A stretch of 64,000 bases of DNA from Candidatus Heimdallarchaeum endolithica (GTDB lineage: Archaea; Asgardarchaeota; Heimdallarchaeia; Heimdallarchaeales; Heimdallarchaeaceae). The stretch is taken from contig CP084167.1 of NCBI GenBank assembly GCA_021513715.1, positions 2,365,555-2,429,554 on the forward strand, in the 5' to 3' direction. A program made the translations under genes and the position numbers. Each line of letters begins with the position of its first letter. Position 1 is the stretch's first letter. This document shows positions 36,502-44,041 of the stretch, in pieces. Below the pieces are notes generated by a model. It saw only the letters and a program-made list of their open reading frames with translations, was not told the DNA's origin and searched no databases.

Positions 36502-37431
36502 TTATTTATTCGAATCAAAGAAATATGTTAGGATTCTCTCAAACAATGCTAGGTATTTCATAGTTGATAAACTAATTTCAACAATAAAGAAAAGCATTTT
36601 AAATTCTGTAAGAACTTTTTCCCCTATACTAAGCATGTCCTTTTCCCACTCTGTTTTTGGTTCAATTTCATCAACAGTTTTTTTTCTCAACTCTAATAAA
36701 GTATTTTCAGCCTTTTGAAGTTGTTTTGGAAACTTTTTCTTTAACTTATTGATTTCTACTAATGGTTTTGCATGAGCTATTTCGTTTCTTAATTTTATGA
36801 TACCCAAAAAAGCTGTTTTATTGTTTGCTTTGTTTAATTTGCGGTATGCATCACTAATTATTTTCGGTAATCTTTCATCTAGTACCTTCATTAATCTGTT
36901 TGGTCTTTCTTTTATAGAACTTTTGTGGAATTCTTTGCTAATATCAGGTATAATTTCGCGTTGAGCTTTTTTACACATGTAGTCATAACTTTCACCAAGA
37001 AAAGTATCAATGTAAGCATATTGTGTTAAAATTAAATAAGCAATAAGACGTGGAATGAGATTGATATGTTTAAGCGTTTTAGATAGAGTCGAATCTTGTT
37101 TTATCTTTTTTTCTTCCTTATTAGCGTTTAATAATGTTAAAAGTTTTAACATGTCCTCTTTCTGTTCGATTTCCATAGTTTCAGTTATTTTTTCAATATT
37201 ATTAAGAAAATAATTGTATGCTTGTATTAATACTGGTATAACTTGAGGACTGTACGCTATTGCTATAAAGCCTAATAAATCCTTACAATTGCTTTCAAAC
37301 TTTTTTCCAAAGTCTGTATTAAAGAATGAAAATTGCTCATCTTCAAATATATTAATAAAATCGATATCTAATTGTTCGATAGTGTTTTCAATAAATTCTG
37401 ATAGTTCCTTCTTTTCTATCTTTCCCATCAT
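36502..37431 (-). CDS. HEPN-type helical protein, possible RNase/toxin
   Basis: The protein is all-helical, about 309 residues. GIIKLRNEIAHAKP (about residues 220-233) contains R-N-x-x-A-H, the R-x4-6-H motif of HEPN RNases, preceded by many Lys-rich helices. HEPN proteins often act as RNA-cutting toxins or defence effectors; no antitoxin-like partner overlaps it. The frame is open to an ATG at 37446. However, a TATA box CTATATAAT at 37454-37462 (minus strand) places the transcript start near 37432, so the ATG at 37431 (or 37428) is the better start, leaderless. It is convergent with the ParA operon and the neighbouring genes are also defence-like. Confidence 0.78.
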   Translation of the reverse strand: MMGKIEKKELSEFIENTIEQLDIDFINIFEDEQFSFFNTDFGKKFESNCKDLLGFIAIAYSPQVIPVLIQAYNYFLNNIEKITETMEIEQKEDMLKLLTLLNANKEEKKIKQDSTLSKTLKHINLIPRLIAYLILTQYAYIDTFLGESYDYMCKKAQREIIPDISKEFHKSSIKERPNRLMKVLDERLPKIISDAYRKLNKANNKTAFLGIIKLRNEIAHAKPLVEINKLKKKFPKQLQKAENTLLELRKKTVDEIEPKTEWEKDMLSIGEKVLTEFKMLFFIVEISLSTMKYLALFERILTYFFDSNK

Positions 37432-37453
37432 TACGAATATATACATTGTTAAG

Positions 37454-37462
37454 ATTATATAG
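37454..37462 (-). promoter_or_regulatory. TATA box of HEPN-type gene
   Basis: CTATATAAT on the minus strand is centred about 26 nt upstream of the ATG at 37431. It argues against the upstream ATG at 37446, which would lie before the transcript start. Confidence 0.55.
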
Positions 37463-37538
37463 TTTGTCAGAAATATATTCTCAAATAAAAAAGAACTCTC
37501 TGCCCATTAAAAAGAAATTAATTCTTTACATACTTTAA

Positions 37539-37781
37539 TATGATAGACTGAACTTATTTTTAAGGCATTTATACAAGGAAACAGTTGACAGTTATGTTTA
37601 TGGTTGTTTTACTGATACTATCGCTTTAACAGCTTCGCTAATGGAACCTTTTCTTGAAAATGAGATTTAATTTGAATCTCTAAAAAATTACCAACCATTT
37701 TACAATAATAAAAACAATAAAGTGAAACCAAGAGCAATCAATTTATCTAACTTGGTTGAACTAGCAAATGAAAAAAGTTAA
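37539..37781 (+). pseudogene. Decayed gene fragment
   Basis: A frame from 37539 reads as protein-like sequence (FLRHLYKETVDSYVYGCF, DTIALTASLMEPFL), is interrupted by TAA at 37668-37670 and resumes to a TAA at 37779-37781. It has no start codon in good context. The helical pattern resembles small HEPN-like or immunity-type helical proteins, but the family is not certain. It sits between the HEPN-type and DUF4145 genes. The remainder of 37432-37954 holds only promoters. Confidence 0.45.
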
Positions 37782-37954
37782 TATCGACTAATTTAAAAAC
37801 AAAACTTGAAATTTTTATACTGTTCGTCTTGTTCATTGAGTAAATAATATGCTTAATATAGTAATAATTTTTTGATATAGGAATTAAGAATAAGATAAAC
37901 ATTGGAAAGAAATCGAAGAGATTTTAAAGGATTAATAATTAAAGAGGAAGAGAT

Positions 37955-38674
37955 ATGAATTATATAAGTCCAGAATTTGGTAATGAAGCTTATACGTGTC
38001 CTTATTGTGATATTGTATCACAACATAAATTTTATTCTGTTGCAATTAGTGTCTATTCAATCTTAGATTTCGATAAATATCATAAACCAAAAGAAAAAAA
38101 TAATAGTCATAGAAAAGCACGTGTTAGTTTTGATTGTTCTCATTCAGATTTTGAACATCTTGCTATTTCCATTTGCGTTCATTGTAATAATTATTGTATT
38201 TGGGAATTAGAAAATAAAAAAATTATTTTTCCACTTGTTTATGGACCAAAACCTAATAATGATTTGCCTAAAGATCTAAAAGATGATTTTAATGAGGCTA
38301 GGTCGATTATTAATTTATCACCTCGTGCTTCGGCTGCTCTGTCACGTTTAATTCTTGAAAAACTGCTGAAACATTTGAAAATTAAGGGGAAAAATCTCAA
38401 TGATATGATTGTATATCTCATTACTCAAGGTTTGAATGAGAAGTTGCAAAAGGCAATGGACACTTTACGGGTATTTGGTAATGAAGCTGTACATCCAGGA
38501 CAAATAGATCTGAAAGATGATAGGGAAACTGCAACTGGTTTGTTAGACTTAATTAATATTTTAGTTGAAGATTTGATTTCAAAGAAAAAGAGGATAGATA
38601 ATCTATACAATAAGCTTCCTCAATCAAAACGGAAAAGTATTGAGAACAGGGTTAAGAAAACTAAAATGAAATGA
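37955..38674 (+). CDS. DUF4145 protein with N-terminal zinc ribbon
   Basis: In this 239-residue protein the N-terminus has two CxxC pairs (CPYC near residue 15, CVHC near 78), a split zinc ribbon. The C-terminal half (LSPRASAALSRLILEKLLKH, AMDTLRVFGNEAVHPGQIDL) is the DUF4145 domain, a HEPN-superfamily helical domain often found beside or fused to type I restriction subunits and other defence genes. Its biochemical role is not settled. The start follows AGAGGAAGAG. Neighbours (a HEPN-type protein and an Mrr-like nuclease) support a defence context. Confidence 0.87.
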   Translation: MNYISPEFGNEAYTCPYCDIVSQHKFYSVAISVYSILDFDKYHKPKEKNNSHRKARVSFDCSHSDFEHLAISICVHCNNYCIWELENKKIIFPLVYGPKPNNDLPKDLKDDFNEARSIINLSPRASAALSRLILEKLLKHLKIKGKNLNDMIVYLITQGLNEKLQKAMDTLRVFGNEAVHPGQIDLKDDRETATGLLDLINILVEDLISKKKRIDNLYNKLPQSKRKSIENRVKKTKMK

Positions 38675-39038
38675 TTTTTCTTGCTTAATGAGTAAATATC
38701 ACCTTGATTTCTTTAATGTTTCATTTTTAAAACTAAGAAAAAAACAATTTAATAAATTACACTTGTGTTATATGTTGAAAAGAATTTATGCAAGGCTAAG
38801 AATAGCAATTGAGAGTTTTTAATAAACAAAAGTTATAACTTTTCAGCATTCCTGTTTTTTACACATGAAGAATTGAATGAGAAGAAAAATAGCATTATAA
38901 TACTTATATAGCTGTGTATTAACATAATTTCTGAAGTAATACTTGACGGTTTCCTTTGGAATTAAGTTCTGGGAAAAATTTTTCTACACTGCAATATCCT
39001 TTAATAATCGTTAAATAGTTTGGAATGGATTTTTAATT
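38675..39038. other. Intergenic region with promoter of the Mrr-like gene
   Basis: No ORF is supported. CGTTAAATAG at 39009-39018 is centred about 25 nt before the ATG at 39039, so the next gene is probably leaderless. A weak MITE-end-like string lies at 38924-38941 on the minus strand. Confidence 0.45.
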
Positions 39039-39911
39039 ATGCATTCATTTATAGATAGTAAAATTTATCCACCTAACAATTGGGATGTCTTTGAAAAAAT
39101 GGTTACTGATGTTTTTGCTAAAGAATTCGATGAGCCTTCTTTTGTTAGATACGGTAGAACGGGTCAAAAGCAAAAGGGTATTGATATTATCAATCAAGAT
39201 ATTTCAAAATTAAAAGGATATTGGGGAATCCAATGTAAAAATAAAAATCTAACTGAAAAAGAGATTGATAATATAGTTGAAGATGCCAAAAAATTTGATT
39301 TAGAATTATCAAAGTTGATTATAGCAACAACCATGAAACGAGATCAAAAGATTCTGATATATGTGATGAAAAAATCAAAACATCATTCTAGCAATTCTCT
39401 TTTTTCAGTTGAAATATATTTCTGGGAAGATCTAAAAACTATGTTAGCCAACCATCCTTCTTTACTTTCCAAATACTATCCTCACTATGATAATGACACA
39501 TTTGATAAAGTTGAAAGACTAATATTGGACTCGTCAGTAGATTCATGGTCGTATAATGAAGGAGGTGTATATTCTCTTAAAACAGATGTTAAATTAGTGA
39601 TTAAAAAAGAAAAAGAATATCGTGAGTTTTCGGAGAAATGGGTTGAGAATTTTGCTGACAAGAAAGCGTATATGAGTATATATTCCATTTTCTATAATAA
39701 TTCTTTGATTAAAAGAGAATCGTTTGTCGATGTTGATGGATTCAGAATGTCCTTACCACTTCCATCTCTAGATAACAATGGCTTAACTATATCTGAATTT
39801 CAATATAAATTGTGCAAGATTATTAATGGACCTCATGTTTCATATTCTCAATATAGAATAAAACGCTACATTGCAACAGCGGGGATTAAAGTAAAGAAAG
39901 ATACATATTAA
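39039..39911 (+). CDS. Mrr-like PD-(D/E)XK restriction endonuclease
   Basis: In this 290-residue protein, residues about 15-100 carry the fold: NWDVFEKMVTDVFAKEF (helix with Glu), RYGRTGQKQKGIDII (catalytic Asp) and GYWGIQCKNKN (Q-C-K, catalytic Lys). This is the arrangement of Mrr-type endonucleases and of nuclease effectors at the N-terminus of several defence proteins. The C-terminal 150 residues have no recognised domain and may bind a target or partner. It is a single gene with its own TATA box. It could be a stand-alone restriction nuclease for modified or foreign DNA, with no methyltransferase nearby. Confidence 0.85.
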   Translation: MHSFIDSKIYPPNNWDVFEKMVTDVFAKEFDEPSFVRYGRTGQKQKGIDIINQDISKLKGYWGIQCKNKNLTEKEIDNIVEDAKKFDLELSKLIIATTMKRDQKILIYVMKKSKHHSSNSLFSVEIYFWEDLKTMLANHPSLLSKYYPHYDNDTFDKVERLILDSSVDSWSYNEGGVYSLKTDVKLVIKKEKEYREFSEKWVENFADKKAYMSIYSIFYNNSLIKRESFVDVDGFRMSLPLPSLDNNGLTISEFQYKLCKIINGPHVSYSQYRIKRYIATAGIKVKKDTY

Positions 39912-40154
39912 TTCAATATTTTTCTCTTTTCTTCCTTCTTTTCTTTTTTTAGTTAATTAAAACCTTTGTATCTTTTTATTCATTTTTTGTTTTTGGAATT
40001 AATCTAACTATTCTCTTAATATAATTTTGTCATTTATACCTGCGTTTACTGGAGTAAAAATGAAATAATAATCTCAAACAACATTCTTTTTTCTTATTTT
40101 TTCTTCAAAAAGTAATGAAGTTATCATTTTTCTTCTTATGTCAGAACATAGTTT

Positions 40155-40340
40155 ATGCTCACCTTCTCTATCCTTGTCTGTACCGTCATAATCACTATTC
40201 TCGGTTTCATAATAATTGAACTCGTCTTTGGTTTTCTCAAACTCTCTGTTCCTCCTATCATTGACTGCTTACTCATTGTTATCCTTTCTACCTATTCAGT
40301 TTTTTTTCTTATAACTACCTTTTGCTTATTCATATCTTAA
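40155..40340 (+). CDS. Possible small two-helix membrane protein (61 aa)
   Basis: The frame encodes two strongly hydrophobic helices (FSILVCTVIITILGFIIIEL, IVILSTYSVFFLITTFCLFI) around a short loop with Pro-Pro. Its base use is richer in C than the surrounding spacer, which favours coding. No Shine-Dalgarno sequence and no clear promoter were seen. Function unknown. Confidence 0.3.
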   Translation: MLTFSILVCTVIITILGFIIIELVFGFLKLSVPPIIDCLLIVILSTYSVFFLITTFCLFIS

Positions 40341-40727
40341 AGCAGAAGAAAAAGAATTTTTGGACATACTTATAAGTGGACACATGGCGATTATCATAAG
40401 CATGCAATATATATTGAATAGTATAGAGGCTTATTTATAGTAATAATGACATATACAATCATGTATTACCCATATTTATTAACAATTAATATATGCGTCT
40501 TTTTGTTATTTTTACGGCTTGTTGTGTGTGATTTTAGTTTATTTATAAACTTAACGCATATATTTATATATCAGTATTTGGCGATATGAGTATTTCCAAA
40601 AAAACATAATACCTCTTTTTGGCTCAAATAAACTGCAAATATACAGGAAGTGTTTAATATACACACAGATTTATAAAAAACTAATAAACAATTAATAGAC
40701 TAGTTAAAAGCCTAATTTCTGTGCAGC
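40341..40727. other. Long spacer upstream of locus B
   Basis: There is no gene. The spacer holds an 11-bp inverted repeat pair (40488-40564) and short palindromes (ACTTATAAGT near 40370, GTTTATTTATAAAC at 40538-40551). It may contain regulatory sites for the locus B promoter. Confidence 0.4.
40488..40564. repeat. 11-bp inverted repeat pair
   Basis: AATATATGCGT at 40488-40498 is exactly repeated inverted as ACGCATATATT at 40554-40564. The 55-bp interval has no ORF. It may form a cruciform or be a small palindromic element upstream of the locus B promoter. Confidence 0.4.
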
Positions 40728-40738
40728 TTTATATATAG
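40728..40738 (+). promoter_or_regulatory. TATA box of locus B leader
   Basis: CTTTATATATA is a near-ideal archaeal TATA box and the strongest seen in the window. A transcript start is expected near 40760, 17 nt before the first helix of the structured RNA. Confidence 0.7.
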
Positions 40739-40759
40739 GGGTTAGCTTTTTAAAGAGAA

Positions 40760-40980
40760 CGATAAGCGTACATTTTATGAGTCAATTTAGACACTATCTC
40801 TTGTCTAATACCAACCCCAAGTACTTGAGTAGTGCTAAATTGGCTCATGTTGCCTTGTCTCTGATACAAGGATCTGACTTCCTTTTAGACCCAGTAGAGA
40901 GTTTCAGCAGATATGGGCAACGCACAAAAAATGAGAGGGTGAATTCCTTCACTCTCTCCACTCTCCTTTTTATTTATTTT
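40760..40980 (+). ncRNA. Structured leader RNA or stand-alone ncRNA upstream of giant-protein operon
   Basis: Helix P1 has 19 pairs: 40777-40790 with 40835-40848 (one G-U), a one-base bulge at A40791, then CACTA (40792-40796) with TAGTG (40830-40834). Further helices are CCTTGT/ACAAGG (40853-40858/40866-40871, 7-nt loop), GTTGCC/GGCAAC (40849-40854/40916-40921, sharing two bases with the former) and ATCTG/CAGAT (40872-40876/40908-40912). It ends at a terminator-like hairpin. It matches no riboswitch class I know. A competing pair of helices plus a terminator upstream of a long operon suggests an attenuator, but an independent small RNA is equally possible. Confidence 0.6.
40933..40980 (+). 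terminator. Terminator-like hairpin with T-rich tail
   Basis: GAGAGGGTGAA (40933-40943) pairs with TTCACTCTCTC (40948-40958), 11 pairs with one G-U and a TTCC loop. After CACTCTCC comes a T-rich tract at 40967-40981. It lies before the small ORF and protease gene, so it may end the leader RNA. Confidence 0.6.
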
Positions 40981-40994
40981 ATTCAGGTGGAAAA

Positions 40995-41192
40995 ATGTTC
41001 GACTTTTTGAAAATTGGATTTCTATTTCAGTCTGTACTTAAGAAAGAAAAGGTAAACGTTTCTTTTTTAATTTACAATTATTGTATATCTATCAAACTCA
41101 TCCAGTTAAAAGTTCTGGAATTTTCTTCCCCATTTAAAAACAAATTAGGTAATTATCATTTTAAAGTGAAAAATATTAGTTTTAGGAAATAG
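40995..41192 (+). CDS. Possible small leader ORF (65 aa)
   Basis: AGGTGG sits 4 nt before the ATG, and the stop is 11 nt before the protease start, so it fits as the first cistron of locus B. The product is basic with hydrophobic patches (NVSFLIYNYCISIKLIQ) and belongs to no family I recognise. It could be a chance frame in the leader. Confidence 0.35.
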   Translation: MFDFLKIGFLFQSVLKKEKVNVSFLIYNYCISIKLIQLKVLEFSSPFKNKLGNYHFKVKNISFRK

Positions 41193-41203
41193 GTGAAAGA
41201 TAA

Positions 41204-44035
41204 ATGAAAAAGCAAACAATAATTGTTTTCTGTATTATCTCCTTGTTTTTAATCTCTGGATTAAAAGCGCAAGAAGTAATAAAAACTGATTGTGAAAAAT
41301 GCAATGAAACACAACTAATAGAAGAAGGTGCGATAGTAGCTGTTAAATGTTTAGATAAAACTGTCGATGGAGCAGAAATTGTAAATAAATACAGTAATTT
41401 AGGTTTACAGATTTGCAATGTAACTAATCATGATTTGTTTCAGGAATTTATTAAAAAGAATAATTTAGTTTATTCTGTAGTTAACACGAAGATAAAAATG
41501 AAATCTGCTATGCTTTCGGCTCAAAAGCAGATTGGTTTAGGGTATAAAGAAGAAGATAATATTCTTCCTGATCCAAATACAACAGTAGCAATATTAGATA
41601 CTGGAATTGATCTTACTCATAACTACTTCAATAGTTCTCAACTTCTTCATTGGAAAGACTTTGTTGGTTCTTCAGTGGAAGAAGGACATGATATTTATCT
41701 TTCACCTACTGATATTAATGGTCACGGAACAGCAATTGCATCTATTATTGCTGGAAACTGTACTGTAAATAATAGTATATTAAAATTCGAGAAAAATGTC
41801 ACAAAAGGGACTTTAAAATTTGTTTCATATCTTGAAGAAACAAATAATGAATTTTTAACCGTTAACGTTAGTTGGTCATCTAATAACAACATTAGTGTGG
41901 GTATCTACGACTTAGCAGAAGAGAAGATACGATATTCCTCTGAAACTTGTTCAAATGGTTCTTTTGTTTGGAATCGGAGGATATACAATTCAGCGAGAGA
42001 GTATCTTATCTTCTATGTAGCAAATGAGGAAGGAGAAAATGTAGTAGAGGTAAGAGGAGAGTTATCTTTCCCCACACTTAATACTTTCAAGGGAGTAGTT
42101 CCTGGAGCAAATATAGTTGTATTAAAAGTTTTAGATGATCAAGGTTATGGAAATGTGACTACGCTCTTAGAAGCTTTGGATTATCTATTGACTATAAAAG
42201 AAGAATATAACATCAAACTAGTCAATTTGTCTTTAGGTTTTAGTGAGAGAATAGTAGCGGTAGATGATGCAGTTACAGCAATAGTAGAGGAAGGGATTTT
42301 TCCTGTCGTTGCTGCGGGAAATGGAGGAACATCGGGAGAAGTCTATTCTCCAGGGAGTAATGATTATGCTTTAACTGTTGGAGCAGTAAATGAGAGAGCA
42401 GAAGTAGCTTATTACAGCAGTCAAGGATGTGATTGCCCAACTAGACAGATTAAACCAGATGTTTTAGCTCCTGGGGGATCATTCGGAATGGCTTTTCGTC
42501 CCATAATTGTGGCAAAAAGTGGAACATATAACGAAGTCAAACAAGTGAAAGGAACAAGTTTTGCTACTGCATTTATGACTGGAATGGTCTACAGAAAAGT
42601 GATAGAAGAAAAATGGGAATATAATAAAGAAAATGTACGAAAAGTGAAATATCTTATTCTTATGAGTACATACCAATCAAGAGCAAATAACTATAACGGA
42701 GACAATGATGGAATAGCACAAGAACCCGATTTAACAATTTACGCAAAAGACAGAGTAGAAGGATGGGGTATATATGGCTATGCTCCAGTTGTAAACTATA
42801 CTTTTTCAGAAAGCGAAAAATCTTACTCTGATGCAAAATATTTATCACCTATACACATTAACCATTATGATGATTTTGAGTATCAAAGAATTTACGTTGC
42901 TGAATTATGGACACCTAAAAATACTACAGGAAGCTATAGAATAGAATCTCAAACTAATGGATTTGTATCAAATTCTACTGATTATACTCCTCATCTTGAA
43001 AATTGGACTTTTGTTCCTAAATTATCTAATTCTTCAGATGAGTACGGAAATCCAATTTTCTTTACTCCAGAATTCGCTGAAAGGGAAGATTTAATTTACT
43101 TTAATTTAAGTCCTGGTAGCCATTACTACTTTGTAGTTGCAATTAATAGATACTTAGATTTAGAACCTTATAAGAGTCTGGGTAATTTTTGCCTTGATAC
43201 ATTTGAAAAAGGAATGCTAATTTCAAATTATTTTATTTATAAAACTTGGTATGATATTCATCCTAAAGTAATTCTAGAAAATAATACTGTTTATTTTGAT
43301 GAGGTTGTAAGAGGAAAAATCGAATACCCTCAATATACGAAAATGATTAGATTTGAGATGAATGGAATAGATTGCTTGAATTACTTTAATGCTACAACTC
43401 ATGAGTTCGAAATATATGGATTAAGTGAAGGATCATATCAATTGGAGTATATTCTTGAATTAGGAAAAACGAGAAAAATTTTCTGGTTTCCTGGGATATA
43501 TGTAGATAAAAGCCCACCAAAACAATTTTTCTCATTTATTGATAATTGCACTATAAAAGAGAATACTACCTATGGTTTTACAACAAAAGATTATTCTCCA
43601 ACCAACATTACTATCTATATTGACGGGAAAAATTTTGGTTCAAAAATTCTGGATCCAGGTTTTGATACAATAAGCATTACAATAAAACCGAAGGAATTAC
43701 CTTATGGTTATCACAATCTCACAATATTCGCTGTAGATTTATTTAATAGAACATTATTTGTCAATTATACTTTTGTAACTTTAGAAAATTACGAAGAACC
43801 TACTGAACCTACTGAACCTACTGAACCCACAGAGCCTACTGAACCCACAGAGCCTACTGAACCTACAGAGCCTACAGAGCCCACTGAACCTACTGAACCT
43901 ACTGAACCTACAGAACCTACTGAACCCAATAATTTTGGGAAATACCCATCGATGAAATATTTAATAGGTGCAAGTGTAATAATCGCATTTCTTGCTGCAG
44001 GGTTTATTTTGATATACAAGCGTTATGGAGGTTAA
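41204..44035 (+). CDS. Secreted, membrane-anchored subtilisin-like (S8) protease
   Basis: The protein has 943 residues with a signal peptide at 1-22 (KQTIIVFCIISLFLISGLKA). The catalytic triad is clear: D132 in VAILDTGID, H174 in INGHGTAIAS and S452 in KGTSFATA, with oxyanion N373 in VAAGNGG. About 200 residues separate His and Asn, some 100 more than in plain subtilisins, so a beta-rich insert lies at about 186-290. After the catalytic domain come beta-sandwich regions, then 14 Thr-Glu-Pro repeats as a stalk, a membrane helix (about 921-938) and a short basic end. It should sit on the outer face of the membrane and may process the giant proteins encoded directly downstream (6-nt gap). AGGTG precedes the start. 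Confidence 0.95.
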   Translation: MKKQTIIVFCIISLFLISGLKAQEVIKTDCEKCNETQLIEEGAIVAVKCLDKTVDGAEIVNKYSNLGLQICNVTNHDLFQEFIKKNNLVYSVVNTKIKMKSAMLSAQKQIGLGYKEEDNILPDPNTTVAILDTGIDLTHNYFNSSQLLHWKDFVGSSVEEGHDIYLSPTDINGHGTAIASIIAGNCTVNNSILKFEKNVTKGTLKFVSYLEETNNEFLTVNVSWSSNNNISVGIYDLAEEKIRYSSETCSNGSFVWNRRIYNSAREYLIFYVANEEGENVVEVRGELSFPTLNTFKGVVPGANIVVLKVLDDQGYGNVTTLLEALDYLLTIKEEYNIKLVNLSLGFSERIVAVDDAVTAIVEEGIFPVVAAGNGGTSGEVYSPGSNDYALTVGAVNERAEVAYYSSQGCDCPTRQIKPDVLAPGGSFGMAFRPIIVAKSGTYNEVKQVKGTSFATAFMTGMVYRKVIEEKWEYNKENVRKVKYLILMSTYQSRANNYNGDNDGIAQEPDLTIYAKDRVEGWGIYGYAPVVNYTFSESEKSYSDAKYLSPIHINHYDDFEYQRIYVAELWTPKNTTGSYRIESQTNGFVSNSTDYTPHLENWTFVPKLSNSSDEYGNPIFFTPEFAEREDLIYFNLSPGSHYYFVVAINRYLDLEPYKSLGNFCLDTFEKGMLISNYFIYKTWYDIHPKVILENNTVYFDEVVRGKIEYPQYTKMIRFEMNGIDCLNYFNATTHEFEIYGLSEGSYQLEYILELGKTRKIFWFPGIYVDKSPPKQFFSFIDNCTIKENTTYGFTTKDYSPTNITIYIDGKNFGSKILDPGFDTISITIKPKELPYGYHNLTIFAVDLFNRTLFVNYTFVTLENYEEPTEPTEPTEPTEPTEPTEPTEPTEPTEPTEPTEPTEPTEPTEPNNFGKYPSMKYLIGASVIIAFLAAGFILIYKRYGG
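43802..43927 (+). repeat. 14 x 9-bp repeat coding Thr-Glu-Pro
   Basis: Fourteen consecutive 9-bp units (ACT/ACA GAA/GAG CCT/CCC) encode (TEP)14, a rigid spacer between the extracellular part and the membrane helix of the protease. Synonymous differences between units show the array is not newly expanded. Confidence 0.95.
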
Positions 44036-44041
44036 TAAAAA

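Noticed and set aside
38924..38941. Third MITE-end-like string on the minus strand
   Set aside because: The match needs two mismatches and one inserted base in AT-rich DNA and has no partner end.
40777..41010. 77-codon ORF over the structured RNA
   Set aside because: It has no Shine-Dalgarno site, starts exactly on the first base of the long hairpin and spans the terminator-like hairpin; RNA structure explains the sequence better.
43789..44019. Minus-strand open frame reading Gly-Ser-Val repeats
   Set aside because: It is the mirror of the 9-bp array coding Thr-Glu-Pro in the protease; no promoter, no Shine-Dalgarno site, and fully inside a real gene.
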